Below, one piece after another: positions 42,147 to 51,864 of a stretch of DNA of 64,000 nucleotides (positions are counted from its first letter, which is position 1; every line of letters starts with the position of its first letter). Both the position numbers and the translations under genes were made by a program. Below the pieces are notes generated by a model. It ran no database searches. It was not told the DNA's origin and saw nothing but the letters and a program-made list of their open reading frames with translations. This DNA comes from CBDBON01 sp965208395 (GTDB taxonomy: Bacteria; Chloroflexota; Dehalococcoidia; Lucifugimonadales; CBDBON01). The stretch is from contig CBDBON010000003.1 in the NCBI GenBank assembly GCA_965208395.1, forward strand, positions 434,001-498,000, given 5' to 3'.

Positions 42147-43196
42147 ATGGAATTTGGATCCTTCATGGAGTTCCACACCAGGGACGGGCTCGGCCAGGCC
42201 GACGCCTTCCAGGAGTCCTTCGCGCACGTCGACGCCGTCGAACGACTCGGTCTCGATGCAGTCTGGATGGCCGAGTCGCACTTCAGTCCCGCCCGGTCGG
42301 TGCTCTCCGCCCCGCTCGTCGTCGCGGCCGCCATAGCCGCCCGGACAGGGCGGATCAAGATCGGTACCGCCGTGCACGTTCTGCCACTGGGCAACCCCCT
42401 CAGAATCGCGGAGGAGGTCGCGACCCTCGACCACATCTGCCAGGGAAGGTTCGAGTTCGGCGTGGGACGCAGCGGACTGCCCGGGTCGTACGAGGGTTAC
42501 AACATTCCCTACTCCGAGAGTAGAGAGCGCTTCATCGAGTGCCTCGAGATCATCCGTCACGCCTGGACCAACGATCGCTTCTCATACGCCGGAAAGTTCT
42601 TCAGCTTCGAAGACGTCTGCCTCACGCCCAAGCCCCTTCAGTTGCCGCATCCCCCCATCAGGATTGCCGCCAACTCCCTCGACACCTTCAGGACGACGGC
42701 CGCGATAGGTATGCCGATCTTCATCGGACTGCGCGGCCAAGGGCTGGCTCAGGTCGCGGAACAGGTGGCCGTATATCTGAACGCCTGGGAGATCGCAGGT
42801 CACGAGAAGCCTCCGGACATCTCTCTGCGGGTGCCGGTGTACGTCTCCGAGACCCGGAGCGATGCTCTCTCCGTACCTGAGGAGAGCTTCATGCGTCAGT
42901 TCCGCAGGCTGGGCGGACAGCTCGCAGGCTCAGCGGTCAAGCCCGGAACCGAAGACACCGAAGACCGCGCCGCCCGCGCGGCGGAGCTCGCCTCCCTCAC
43001 CTGGGAAGAGGTGCGCCGCGAGAAGGTCGCCGTGGGCACGCCAGAGATGGTGGCCGAGCGCATCCACGAGCTCCGCGAGCAGCTGGGCATCAGCGGTATC
43101 GCCGCTGAGTTCAATGCTGGTGAGCTGATTCCCGCTGACGCCGTCTCCAGCTCCGTCAGGCTCTTCTGCGAAAAGGTGGCGCCCGTCTTCAAGTAG
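42147..43196 (+). CDS. LLM-class flavin-dependent monooxygenase/oxidoreductase
   Basis: A 349-residue luciferase-like TIM barrel. FGSFMEFHTRDG, LGLDAVWMAESHFSP, GTAVHVLPLGNPLRIAEEVATLD and GRFEFGVGRSGLPGSYEGY follow the bacterial-luciferase pattern. It should use FMNH2 or F420 and oxidise an unknown small organic. The frame opens upstream to 42021, but ATG 42147 gives the usual start. Adjacent CocE hydrolases suggest organic-compound breakdown. Confidence 0.88.
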   Translation: MEFGSFMEFHTRDGLGQADAFQESFAHVDAVERLGLDAVWMAESHFSPARSVLSAPLVVAAAIAARTGRIKIGTAVHVLPLGNPLRIAEEVATLDHICQGRFEFGVGRSGLPGSYEGYNIPYSESRERFIECLEIIRHAWTNDRFSYAGKFFSFEDVCLTPKPLQLPHPPIRIAANSLDTFRTTAAIGMPIFIGLRGQGLAQVAEQVAVYLNAWEIAGHEKPPDISLRVPVYVSETRSDALSVPEESFMRQFRRLGGQLAGSAVKPGTEDTEDRAARAAELASLTWEEVRREKVAVGTPEMVAERIHELREQLGISGIAAEFNAGELIPADAVSSSVRLFCEKVAPVFK

Positions 43197-43369
43197 CCCG
43201 GGGCGGGTACACTCGCTGGAGTTTCAGGGTGGAGTGACTGTCCGCAAGATGCAGGATGAGTAGGAATGGCGAGATCGAGTGGAAGGGAGAGATGTCTACC
43301 TGAGCGGGACACAGTCCCCGGATTAGGTGTTGCCCAGGTGTCTAGCTGAACAAGGGGGAGGAGAAACCA

Positions 43370-45025
43370 GTGGTCTCTGCAAACATCGACGTAAGGGTCC
43401 CGATGAGGGACGGAGTGGGCTTGTCGACCGACATCTACCGGCCGTCCGGCGGCGGGCCGTTCCCGACGCTGCTGCTAAGGACGATCTACGACAACCAGGA
43501 GCCCGTCTACATCGAGTGGACACGACGCTTCGTGGAGGCCGGCTACGCCGTCGTGATGCAGGACTGCCGCGGCCGGTTCGACTCGGAGGGGCCGTGGGAG
43601 CCGTACATCCACGAGGCCGAGGACGGGTATGACACCCAGCAATGGATCGGCGCGCAGTCTTGGTGCGACGGCAACATCGGGATGTTCGGCGTCTCCTACC
43701 TGGGCTTCACCCAGACTCAGCCCGCCCCACTGCGCAGCCCCTACGTCAAGGGCCTCGTGCCCATAGCGTCTCAGCAGGACAACTTCGGCCACATCTACAA
43801 GAACGGCGCTCTCGGCCTTCACGCCTCCCTCTTCTTTGGCATCATCGCCGGCAGGACGGTGCACAGGTCGGGCTTCGGCCTGCTGGACTGGGACGCGCTC
43901 TACAGGAGACTGCCCCTCATCTCGGCGCTCGACGACATCGTCGACGTGCCCTTCTACAGGGAGATCATCCGGCACTCCAGCTACGACGACTTCTGGAGCT
44001 CCTACAGCCTCCGGGACCGGTACGACGAGGTGGACACGCCCGCCTACTTCATGACCGGCTGGTACGACGTGCTGTGCCACGACGGCTTCAAGCAGTTCCT
44101 CGGATGGAGCGGAAAGGCGCGTAGCGAGGAGACGCGGCGCCGGACGCGGATCATCGTCGGCCCGTGGACGCACTACGCCTTCTCATCCGGCGACCTGTAC
44201 GGGGACATAGACCACCGGGGCGCGGGAACGATCGACTTCGTTGCCGAGCACCTGCGCTGGTTCGATCAGCGTCTGAAGGGCATCGACACGGGGATCGACG
44301 CCGAGCCCCCGGTGCGCATATTCGTCATGGGCGATGACGTGTGGCGCGGCGAGAATGAGTGGCCCCTCGCGCGAACCGTCTACACGCCCATGTACGTCGG
44401 CAGCCGGGCCGGGGCCAACTCTCTCTTCGGCGACGGGACGCTGACCGCGGAGGCGCCCGCCGACGCCGGCGTCGACCGGTACGAGTATGATCCGGAGCGG
44501 CCCGTGCCGACCCTGGGCGGACCCATCATGCACCGCGAGTTCTCCGGCCCGCGCGACCGACGTCCGGTGGAGCGGCGAGACGACGTGCTGGTGTACACGT
44601 CTGAGGTGCTGGAGAGAGACCTGGAGGTGACGGGGCCGGTGGAGATGACTCTGTACGCGTCGTCGAGCGCCCCCGACACCGACTTCGCCGCGACGCTTGT
44701 GGACGTCTACCCCGACGGGCGCGCGATCAATGTCTGCGAGGGTCTCCAGCGCGCGCGGTTCCGGGAGTCTGTCGAGGAGTCGACGCTGATCGAGCCGGGG
44801 CGAGTCTATCGCTACACGATCGACATGTGGGAGACGAGCATCGTCTTCAAGGCGGGACACCGCATCCGGGTCGACGTAACGAGCAGCAACTTTCCACGGA
44901 TGGACCGGAACCCCAACACAGGCAACCGCCCGGGGATGGACGCAGAGACGCAGACCGCCAGTCAGACTGTGCACCACGGCGGCGAGCGGGCGTCGCACAT
45001 AACCCTACCGGTGATCCCGCGGTAG
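43370..45025 (+). CDS. CocE/NonD-family serine hydrolase, first of a tandem pair
   Basis: A 551-residue X-Pro dipeptidyl-peptidase (S15)-like hydrolase. VVMQDCRGRFDSEG, the nucleophile S109 in GVSYLG, Asp in the TGWYD region and His in GPWTHYAF form the expected triad. A C-terminal beta jelly-roll follows (DTDFAATLVDVYPDGRA). Relatives cut acyl esters (cocaine, glutaryl-cephalosporin). No signal peptide is evident. GGGGGAGGAG 6 nt before GTG 43370 fixes the start. Confidence 0.9.
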   Translation: MVSANIDVRVPMRDGVGLSTDIYRPSGGGPFPTLLLRTIYDNQEPVYIEWTRRFVEAGYAVVMQDCRGRFDSEGPWEPYIHEAEDGYDTQQWIGAQSWCDGNIGMFGVSYLGFTQTQPAPLRSPYVKGLVPIASQQDNFGHIYKNGALGLHASLFFGIIAGRTVHRSGFGLLDWDALYRRLPLISALDDIVDVPFYREIIRHSSYDDFWSSYSLRDRYDEVDTPAYFMTGWYDVLCHDGFKQFLGWSGKARSEETRRRTRIIVGPWTHYAFSSGDLYGDIDHRGAGTIDFVAEHLRWFDQRLKGIDTGIDAEPPVRIFVMGDDVWRGENEWPLARTVYTPMYVGSRAGANSLFGDGTLTAEAPADAGVDRYEYDPERPVPTLGGPIMHREFSGPRDRRPVERRDDVLVYTSEVLERDLEVTGPVEMTLYASSSAPDTDFAATLVDVYPDGRAINVCEGLQRARFRESVEESTLIEPGRVYRYTIDMWETSIVFKAGHRIRVDVTSSNFPRMDRNPNTGNRPGMDAETQTASQTVHHGGERASHITLPVIPR

Positions 45026-45066
45026 CAGCCCACACTCGGCCGGACGGCCGCCCCAGGAGAGTTAAG

Positions 45067-46719
45067 ATGTTCATCCAGCTTGACGTCAAGACACCAATGC
45101 GGGACGGAGTGAAGCTATCGTCCGGCGTCTACCGCCCCGCGAAGGAGGGGCGGTATCCGACGCTCCTGATACGCACCATATACAACAACAAGCAGGACAG
45201 GTACGTGGCGTGGACGCGCCGGTTCGTCGAGGCGGGATACGCCGTCGTGATGCAGGACTGCCGCGGACGGTATGACTCTGAGGGGCCGTGGGAGCCGTAC
45301 ATCCACGAGGCGGAGGACGGGTACGACACGCAGCAGTGGATCGGCGCCCAGCCATGGTGCGACGGCACCATCGGCACCTTTGGCATCTCGTACGTCGGGT
45401 TTACGCAGACGCTCCCCGCGCCGCTCGGCAGCCCGTACGTCAAGGGGCTCGTGCCCATCGCGTCGCAGCAGGACAACTTTGGCCACCAGTACGCCGACGG
45501 CCCGCTCCACCTGCACGTCATCATCAACTTCCACATATGGGTCGGCAGGGGGCTTCAGACCGAGTCACGCGACTTGCTCGACTACATGGAGGTCAACCGC
45601 AGGCTGCCGCTGATCTCCGCCCTGGACGAGATCGCCGACATCCCCTGGTACCGCGATGTGATCAGCCACTACACCTACGACGACTTCTGGAAGCAGTACG
45701 GGCTCAGGGACAAGTACGACCAAGTGGACACGCCCGCCTATTTCATCACCGGCTGGTACGACGCTCTGGTCCACGAGGGCTTCCGTCAGTACGCCGGCTG
45801 GAAGAGCAAGGCCGTCTCGGAGTATACGAGGCGGACGACTCGGATCATGGTCGGACCATGGAGCCACGGCGGGATCGGCACGGCGGAGCGGTTCGGCGAC
45901 GTCGATTTCGGACAGGGTGGAGCTGTGGACATCGTCGACGAGCAGCTGCGCTGGTTCGACCGCCGGCTGCGCGGCATCGACAACGGCATCGACGACGAGC
46001 CTCCCGTGCGCATCTTCGTCATGGGCGATAACCGCTGGCGCAGCGAGAACGAGTGGCCGCTGGAGAGGACTCGCTACACCGACTACTACATCTCCAGCGG
46101 CGCGGCGGCCAACTCTCTACACGGCGACGGGAGGCTGAGCGCGGAGCGGCCGGACGTCGGCGGGGAGGACCGCTACACGTACCATCCGGAGAACCCGGTA
46201 CCGACTGTGGGCGGGCCGATGATGCATGCCGACTACGTAGGCCCCGTAGACCGCCGCCAGGTGGAGCGCCGCGACGACGTGCTCGTCTACACCTCGGAGC
46301 CGCTGGAGGATGACCTGGAGGTTACCGGGCAGGTGACGATGACGCTGTACGCCTCCTCGTCGTCACGCGACACCGACTTCGCCGCCACGCTCGTGGACGT
46401 TCACCCGGATGGCCGCGCGATCAACATCTGCGAGGGGCTGATGCGCGCGCGCTTCCGGGAGTCGATCGAGGAGCCGACCCTGATCGCGCCGGGGCGGATC
46501 TACGCCTACACCATCGACATGTGGGAGACGAGCAACCTGTTCCGTGCGGGGCACAGGCTGCGCGTGGAGGTGACGAGCAGTAACTTTCCGAGGTTCGACC
46601 GGAACCTGAACACGGGAAACCGTCCGGGAATGGACGCGGAGATGGAGGCTGCTCACCAGACCGTCCACCACGGCGGGAAATACGCCTCGCACATCACCCT
46701 CCCGGTGATTCCGAGTTAG
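45067..46719 (+). CDS. CocE/NonD-family serine hydrolase, second of a tandem pair
   Basis: A 550-residue close paralogue of the preceding gene, 41 bp downstream. Nucleophile S108 in GISYVG, Asp in TGWYD and His in GPWSHGG are kept. The two differ most in the cap region after residue 150 (HLHVIINFHIWVGRGLQ here), where substrate choice is made in this family, so they may have different ester substrates. AGGAG lies 7 nt before ATG 45067; the longer open frame upstream runs through the first gene. Confidence 0.9.
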   Translation: MFIQLDVKTPMRDGVKLSSGVYRPAKEGRYPTLLIRTIYNNKQDRYVAWTRRFVEAGYAVVMQDCRGRYDSEGPWEPYIHEAEDGYDTQQWIGAQPWCDGTIGTFGISYVGFTQTLPAPLGSPYVKGLVPIASQQDNFGHQYADGPLHLHVIINFHIWVGRGLQTESRDLLDYMEVNRRLPLISALDEIADIPWYRDVISHYTYDDFWKQYGLRDKYDQVDTPAYFITGWYDALVHEGFRQYAGWKSKAVSEYTRRTTRIMVGPWSHGGIGTAERFGDVDFGQGGAVDIVDEQLRWFDRRLRGIDNGIDDEPPVRIFVMGDNRWRSENEWPLERTRYTDYYISSGAAANSLHGDGRLSAERPDVGGEDRYTYHPENPVPTVGGPMMHADYVGPVDRRQVERRDDVLVYTSEPLEDDLEVTGQVTMTLYASSSSRDTDFAATLVDVHPDGRAINICEGLMRARFRESIEEPTLIAPGRIYAYTIDMWETSNLFRAGHRLRVEVTSSNFPRFDRNLNTGNRPGMDAEMEAAHQTVHHGGKYASHITLPVIPS

Positions 46720-46731
46720 GAGGGAGCGCCC

Positions 46732-46775
46732 TCACCCTGGCTCTTCCGTCGAGGGAGAGGGAGTTAGGAGGGTGA
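46732..46775. repeat. Hairpin repeat between convergent cocE and SRPBCC genes
   Basis: TCACCCT (46732-46738) and AGGGTGA (46769-46775) flank an inner CTCTTCC/GGGAGAG stem. The same pattern recurs at 51894-51938, so it looks like a dispersed intergenic hairpin; it may serve as a bidirectional terminator. Confidence 0.45.
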
Positions 46776-47252
46776 TCGGCGGAAAATATGACTGCGGCGG
46801 GCGCGCGTCTCACAGATCTCGCGGATGTGGGCCATGTGGCGGGCGACCGCGCGCTCGAAGAGGGGGCGCGTGTAGACCATCGCTCCGATCCAGCCGATGA
46901 TCGGCAGCCGGCTCCAGATGAACTCTCCCTCGTAGCGCAGCTCGGTGTCGCCGTCCACGTCAGTGAGCGTGAACTCCTCGAACGCGTAGTGGAGGGGACC
47001 GTCGAGGTGCCGAAACGTGACGCGGTCAGGAGAATGGAGCGTAATCTCCTCCAGCGTCGTGTAGGTGAACGGCCCGGCCCTCGTCTTGAACTCGACTGTC
47101 AGCCGGTCTCCCTCCCTGGAGACGAGCTTGGACGAGTCGCCGCCGGTGTCCCTTCTGTGTCTGCGGCCGAACGAGGTGATCGTCTGGAAGACGAGCTCGC
47201 GGGGCGCCTTCACCAGCATGCGGCGGCGTGACAGCTCTGTGGGTCGGGCCAT
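46764..47252 (-). CDS. SRPBCC-family protein
   Basis: A protein of about 162 residues with the START/Bet v1-like helix-grip fold pattern: LVKAPRELVFQTI at the start, TTLEEITLHSPDRVTFRHLDGP strands, and a long C-terminal helix FERAVARHMAHIREI. Such proteins bind hydrophobic ligands; a role here is unknown. ATG 47252 is 6 bp after trpF stop, so it is probably the last gene of the trp transcript. Confidence 0.7.
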   Translation of the reverse strand: MARPTELSRRRMLVKAPRELVFQTITSFGRRHRRDTGGDSSKLVSREGDRLTVEFKTRAGPFTYTTLEEITLHSPDRVTFRHLDGPLHYAFEEFTLTDVDGDTELRYEGEFIWSRLPIIGWIGAMVYTRPLFERAVARHMAHIREICETRARRSHIFRRSPS

Positions 47253-47257
47253 CGGCG

Positions 47258-47914
47258 TCAGTCGGCGGCGCGGACCCGGGCCGCGAACACTGCGATCTTC
47301 TCCACGTCCTTGACGCCTCCGGTCTCGACTCCGCTGGAGACGTCGACCCCCCACGGGCTTACCTTTTCTATCGCCTCTCTCACGTTGTCAGGATCAAGGC
47401 CGCCGGCCAACAGGAAGTCGTGATGCTTCGCCACCTCGCGGGCGATGGACCAGTCGAAGGTATGCCCCGTTCCGCCGAGCGCGCCGGGCTGATCACTGTC
47501 TAGCTGCACGATGTGGCCCCGCTCCACCACCTCGGCTACCCGGGCCATCACCTGCGCTGTGTCACGCTCGCGACAGCCGCTGTCCGGCACCTTGATCTGC
47601 CTGATGATCGGGCGGCTCATCCGCTCCCAGTATTCGGGCGTCTCGTCGCCGCACAGCTGCACCATGTCCAGCCTGCAGATCTCGGCCAGGCGGTTCACCT
47701 CCTCCGCGAGCTGATTGGCAAAGAGGCCGACGATTCGGGGGGGCTCCACACCACTATCCTCCCGGAAGCTCTCGATGACGCGGCGCCCCTCTGTCTCGGT
47801 AAGCTGCCTGCGCACGCCGGGTACGAAGACGAAGCCGAGGAGGGAGGCCCCCGCGTCGGCAGCCGCCCTGGCATGCGCGGCGTCGCGCAGTCCGCAGATC
47901 TTGAACAAGGTCAT
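47258..47914 (-). CDS. trpF: Phosphoribosylanthranilate isomerase TrpF
   Basis: A 218-residue TIM barrel. LFKICGLRDAAHARAAADAGASLLGFVF holds the catalytic Cys, VQLCGDETPEYW and LAGGLDPDNV are family loops, and WGVDVSSGVE contains the catalytic Asp. Overlaps trpC by 4 bp. Confidence 0.96.
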   Translation of the reverse strand: MTLFKICGLRDAAHARAAADAGASLLGFVFVPGVRRQLTETEGRRVIESFREDSGVEPPRIVGLFANQLAEEVNRLAEICRLDMVQLCGDETPEYWERMSRPIIRQIKVPDSGCRERDTAQVMARVAEVVERGHIVQLDSDQPGALGGTGHTFDWSIAREVAKHHDFLLAGGLDPDNVREAIEKVSPWGVDVSSGVETGGVKDVEKIAVFAARVRAAD

Positions 47915-48705
47915 AGCAGCTCCCTCAGCTTAGCTACCGGGTCTCCGGCCGTGACGAGCGACTCACCGACGAGCACGGCGTGCGCTCCCGCGGCGGCGAC
48001 GCGAACCACGTCTTCACGAGCGCCGATCCCACTCTCGCTGACGACCGTTCTACCGTCCGGCACCTGGGGTGCGAGCCTCTCGGTGGTCTCCAGATCGGTC
48101 TTGAAGGTGCGCAGGTCCCTGTTGTTGATCCCGACGATCCGCGCTCCGGCATCGAGGGCGGCGGACAGCTCGGTCTCGACGTGTACTTCCACCAGAGACT
48201 CCATCTCCAGGTCGGCCGCGAGACATAGCAGCTCACGCAGGCGGTCAGCGTCTAGCATGGCGACTATGAGCAGTATGGCGTCGGCTCCGTGGGCCCTCGC
48301 CTCATGCACCTGGTACGGGTCGAAGATGAACTCTTTGCGCAGCACCGGGAGACCACGCGGGCGGCAGACGCGCTGGACGGCTTGCAGGTCGTCGATCGTT
48401 CCCTGGAAGTGATCGAAGTTGGTCAGGACCGACACCGCGGCCGCGCCGCCATCGACGTAGGAGGCGGCTAGGCTGGTCGGATCGAAGTTCTCCCTCAGCC
48501 TCCCCTTGACCGGCGACGCCTTCTTGACCTCCGCGATGACGCTGACCCCCGGCGCCCCCAGCGCGGCCGACAGACTGAGCGCGGGCGGCTGTGCGGCCGT
48601 TCGTTCTTTCAAGGCGGCGATCGGCACATCGCGCTTGAGGCGCTCGACCTCCTTGCGCTTGACAGCGACGATCTCCTTCAGGATATCGGGCGCATCCCTA
48701 TTCAT
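47911..48705 (-). CDS. trpC: Indole-3-glycerol phosphate synthase TrpC
   Basis: A 264-residue TIM barrel. VIAEVKKASPVKGRL with catalytic Lys and Glu, LRKEFIFDPYQV with the catalytic Lys, IVGINNRDL and VSESGI are all present. It lies between trpD and trpF in a tight minus-strand run. Confidence 0.97.
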   Translation of the reverse strand: MNRDAPDILKEIVAVKRKEVERLKRDVPIAALKERTAAQPPALSLSAALGAPGVSVIAEVKKASPVKGRLRENFDPTSLAASYVDGGAAAVSVLTNFDHFQGTIDDLQAVQRVCRPRGLPVLRKEFIFDPYQVHEARAHGADAILLIVAMLDADRLRELLCLAADLEMESLVEVHVETELSAALDAGARIVGINNRDLRTFKTDLETTERLAPQVPDGRTVVSESGIGAREDVVRVAAAGAHAVLVGESLVTAGDPVAKLRELL

Positions 48706-48719
48706 TAGGAGCTGCCCTC

Positions 48720-49733
48720 CTACTTCAACTCTTGGCTCAGGGTAATCAGGGAATCGAGCGCGGCGTTGGCGCGTCCGGTGTCGATAGCGTTGGCGGCGAG
48801 CTCCACTCCCTCCCTCAGGGTGGAGGCGCGGTCGGCCGCGATCAGAGCGGATGCGGCGTTGGCGAGCACCACGCTCCGGGCCGGGCCGGGTGAGCCGGCC
48901 AACACCTCTCGCAGGGTCGCCGCGCTCTCCGCGACGCCTGAAACCCTCAGCGAGTCGTTGTCGACGCTGTCGAGACCGAAGTCGTCCGGAGTAACGGTGT
49001 ATGAGGAGACTTCCCCCTCCTTCAGCTCCCAGACGTCGGTGGGAGCGGCGAGGCTGACCTCGTCAAGGCCGTCCTGGCCATGGACGATGAGAGCGTGCTT
49101 CGCTCCAAGGCCATTCAGGACCTGGGGCACTTTGGGCGCCAGGCCGGGATCGCCGACGCCCATGAGGTACGCCCCGGCGCCTGCGGGGTTGGTCAGCGGT
49201 CCCAGGAAGTTGAACACGGTCCTGATGCCTATCTCGCGGCGGGGCCCGGCGACGAATCTCATGGCCGGGTGGAAGGTCTGCGCGAACATGAAGCCGAAGC
49301 CGGTCTCCTCGATGCAGCGTTTGACGCCCTCCGGGCCCAGGTCGATCTTGACGCCGAGCTCTTCGAGGACGTCGGCGCTGCCGGTGGTCCCGGAGGCCGC
49401 ACGGTTGCCGTGCTTGGCAACCTTCAACCCGGCTCCTGCAAGAACAAGCCCGACCGTCGTCGATATGTTGAAGCTGCCGGAGGAGTCGCCGCCGGTACCG
49501 CAGGTGTCGACGACCTGCCCTTCGACTTCGACTCGCAGCGACCTCTCACGCATGGCGCGCGCCATGCCGACGATCTCGTCGGGAGTCTCGCCCTTGACGC
49601 GCAGTGCCGTGAGGAAAGCGCCGATCTGCGCGGGCGTCGTATCGCCCTCCATGATCTCACTCATCGCCTGCGCGGCCCCGTTCGAGGTGAGGTCACGGCC
49701 CTCGACGAGCGCAGCTATCGCCTCTCGTATCAT
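48720..49733 (-). CDS. trpD: Anthranilate phosphoribosyltransferase TrpD
   Basis: A 337-residue enzyme of normal length. DTCGTGGDSSGSFNIST is the PRPP and metal loop, KHGNRAASGTTGSADVLEELG the second active-site stretch, and FMFAQTFHPAMRFV the anthranilate region. Followed 14 bp later by trpC. Confidence 0.97.
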   Translation of the reverse strand: MIREAIAALVEGRDLTSNGAAQAMSEIMEGDTTPAQIGAFLTALRVKGETPDEIVGMARAMRERSLRVEVEGQVVDTCGTGGDSSGSFNISTTVGLVLAGAGLKVAKHGNRAASGTTGSADVLEELGVKIDLGPEGVKRCIEETGFGFMFAQTFHPAMRFVAGPRREIGIRTVFNFLGPLTNPAGAGAYLMGVGDPGLAPKVPQVLNGLGAKHALIVHGQDGLDEVSLAAPTDVWELKEGEVSSYTVTPDDFGLDSVDNDSLRVSGVAESAATLREVLAGSPGPARSVVLANAASALIAADRASTLREGVELAANAIDTGRANAALDSLITLSQELK

Positions 49734-49790
49734 CCTTTCCTCCCTCGTGTGCGGTAAGACCGAGCCATTAAGGATACCACTCCATTCCCG

Positions 49791-50354
49791 TCACATCGTG
49801 AGAAAATTGCGGAGCAGGTCGTGGCCCACCTTCGTCATGATCGACTCGGGGTGGAACTGGACGCCCTCGACCGGGTGCTCGCGGTGCCTGACGCCCATGA
49901 CGACGCCCTTGTCGGTCCAGGCGGTAACCTCCAGCTCTTCTGGAAGGCTGTCCGGATACAGCGCGAGCGAGTGGTATCGGATCGCCTCGAATGGATCGGG
50001 CAGGCCGGCAAAGACGCCCTTGCCGTCGTGGTGGACCATCGACATCTTGCCGTGCTTGATCTCGCCGGCGCCTCCGACCACACCGCCGTAGGCGTAGCCG
50101 ACGCACTGGTGTCCGAGGCAGACGCCCAGAGTAGGGGTGGTCGAGCCGAAGCGCCGCACCACTTCGTTCGAGATGCCGGCCCTCTCCGGCCTGGACGGCC
50201 CGGGAGATACGACGATCTTCTGGGGTGCGAGCCGCTCGATGTCCTCTATGGTTGCCTCGTCGTTACGCACCACTTCGACCTCCGCCCCGAGCTCGCAGAG
50301 ATACTGGTACAGGTTGTAGGTGAAGCTGTCGTAGTTGTCTATGAGCAGTATCAT
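49791..50354 (-). CDS. trpG: Anthranilate synthase glutaminase TrpG (or PabA)
   Basis: A 187-residue class I glutaminase. The nucleophile Cys is in LGVCLGHQCVGYAYGG, and VEGVQFHPESI carries the His and Glu. Next to trpE it should supply ammonia for anthranilate; dual use for p-aminobenzoate is common and cannot be excluded. Confidence 0.95.
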   Translation of the reverse strand: MILLIDNYDSFTYNLYQYLCELGAEVEVVRNDEATIEDIERLAPQKIVVSPGPSRPERAGISNEVVRRFGSTTPTLGVCLGHQCVGYAYGGVVGGAGEIKHGKMSMVHHDGKGVFAGLPDPFEAIRYHSLALYPDSLPEELEVTAWTDKGVVMGVRHREHPVEGVQFHPESIMTKVGHDLLRNFLTM

Positions 50355-50391
50355 TTTTCTTGTCCTGTGTGCAGTCTATTCGGCGGTCACA

Positions 50392-51846
50392 TCACGCTTG
50401 TGGGAGGCCTGCAGTCTCGGCATCGTCGATGGCGCGCATCAGCGCAGAGGCCTTGTGCAGTGTCTCCCGGTACTCGAAGTCGGGCGTGCTGTCGTGGACT
50501 ATGCCGCCGCCCGCCTGGGCGAAGGCGACGCCGTCCTTCACGACCAGCGTGCGTATGTCGATCGCGGTGTCCATATTGCCCGTCAGATCAAAGTATCCGA
50601 CCGCTCCCGCGTAAGGGCCTCGCCTGTCGGGCTCCAGCTCAGCGATGATCTCCATCGCCCTGATCTTGGGCGCGCCGGCCACCGTCCCTGCCGGGAAGCA
50701 GGCTCTCAGGGCGTCGAAGTTGGTGTAGTCGTCGCGCAGAGTGCCGGTCACGTGGGACACGAGGTGCATCACGTGAGAGTAGCGCTCCACGTCCAACAGC
50801 TGAGTCACCTTCACGGTGCCCGGGACGCTGACACGCCCTATGTCGTTGCGCCCGAGATCGACCAGCATGATGTGCTCGGCCCTCTCCTTCTCGTCAGTGC
50901 GCAGCTCTTCCTCCAGTGCGTCGTCCTCCTCGCTGTTGGCGCCGCGCGGGCGTGTGCCGGCGATCGGGTGGGTGGCTACGGTGCCGTCCTCGACCTGGAC
51001 CAGCATCTCGGGGGAGGCGCCGACGAGCTGGAAGCCGTCGAGATCGAGATAGTACATGTAAGGCGATGGGTTGATAGCTCTCAGAGAGCGGTATATCTGG
51101 AAGGGGGACGCCGTCGTCGGCCGCGATATTCGCTGGGAGACGACGGTCTGGATCACCTCCCCCTCGACGATGTAGCGCTTGACCCGCTCGACCATCTCCT
51201 TGAACTGGTCCGGGGTCACGTTGGAGCCGGTGGCGAGTCTTTGTGTAGTGCTGCCGTCTCTGGCGGCGGGCAGGTTGAGGGGCCTCTGCAGACGGGCCAC
51301 GATCTCGTCGATCCGGTCGACCGCCTCCGCGTATCCTGTCTCGACGCCGCGGTCGATATGGGCGTGGCTGACCACCTCGATCTTGTGTTCCAGGTGGTCA
51401 AAGACCAGGAAGGTCGACGTGATCATGAAGACTGCTTCGGGGAGATTGAGGACCTCCTTCTCAGGCGAGGGCAGTCTCTCGAAGTAGTTGACAGCCTCGT
51501 AGGAGAGGTATCCGACGGCGCCGCCGTTGAACCTCCTGCGATTGGACGTCTCGACCGGCGTGTAGCGGGAAAGCTCTCGTTCGACCGGGATGAGCGGGTC
51601 GACGGCGCCGTGCTCCTGTCCCGGGCCCGTCTTGATCACGGTCCGGGGCTCAGTTCCGATCATGCTGTAGCGCGCGATGCGGTCGCCGCCTTCCACGCTC
51701 TCCAGCAGAAAAGAGTAGGGGGGACGGGCGATCTTGAGGTATGCGGAGACGGGCGTTTCGAGGTCGGCGCCTATCTCCCGAGATACTGGGACCAGATCAC
51801 CGTGGGCGGCGAGCCGCCTCACCTCTTCGAGTGTTGGCGTGTACAT
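50392..51846 (-). CDS. trpE: Anthranilate synthase component I TrpE
   Basis: A 484-residue chorismate-using enzyme. FLLESVEGG is the N-terminal tryptophan feedback pocket motif, and PIAGTRPRGA, DLGRNDIGRVS and GAPKIRAMEII form the active site. It should be inhibited by tryptophan. AGGAG lies about 8 nt before the ATG. Confidence 0.97.
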   Translation of the reverse strand: MYTPTLEEVRRLAAHGDLVPVSREIGADLETPVSAYLKIARPPYSFLLESVEGGDRIARYSMIGTEPRTVIKTGPGQEHGAVDPLIPVERELSRYTPVETSNRRRFNGGAVGYLSYEAVNYFERLPSPEKEVLNLPEAVFMITSTFLVFDHLEHKIEVVSHAHIDRGVETGYAEAVDRIDEIVARLQRPLNLPAARDGSTTQRLATGSNVTPDQFKEMVERVKRYIVEGEVIQTVVSQRISRPTTASPFQIYRSLRAINPSPYMYYLDLDGFQLVGASPEMLVQVEDGTVATHPIAGTRPRGANSEEDDALEEELRTDEKERAEHIMLVDLGRNDIGRVSVPGTVKVTQLLDVERYSHVMHLVSHVTGTLRDDYTNFDALRACFPAGTVAGAPKIRAMEIIAELEPDRRGPYAGAVGYFDLTGNMDTAIDIRTLVVKDGVAFAQAGGGIVHDSTPDFEYRETLHKASALMRAIDDAETAGLPQA

Positions 51847-51864
51847 TGTCTTTCTCCTGTGCGC

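Noticed and set aside
44827..45066. N-terminal extension of the second CocE hydrolase
   Set aside because: The upstream open frame overlaps the end of the first CocE gene out of phase; ATG 45067 has AGGAG and the family N-terminus.
48766..50091. A 441-codon plus-strand open frame
   Set aside because: Antisense to trpD and trpG; composition is Ser/Pro/Arg-rich as expected for a shadow frame.
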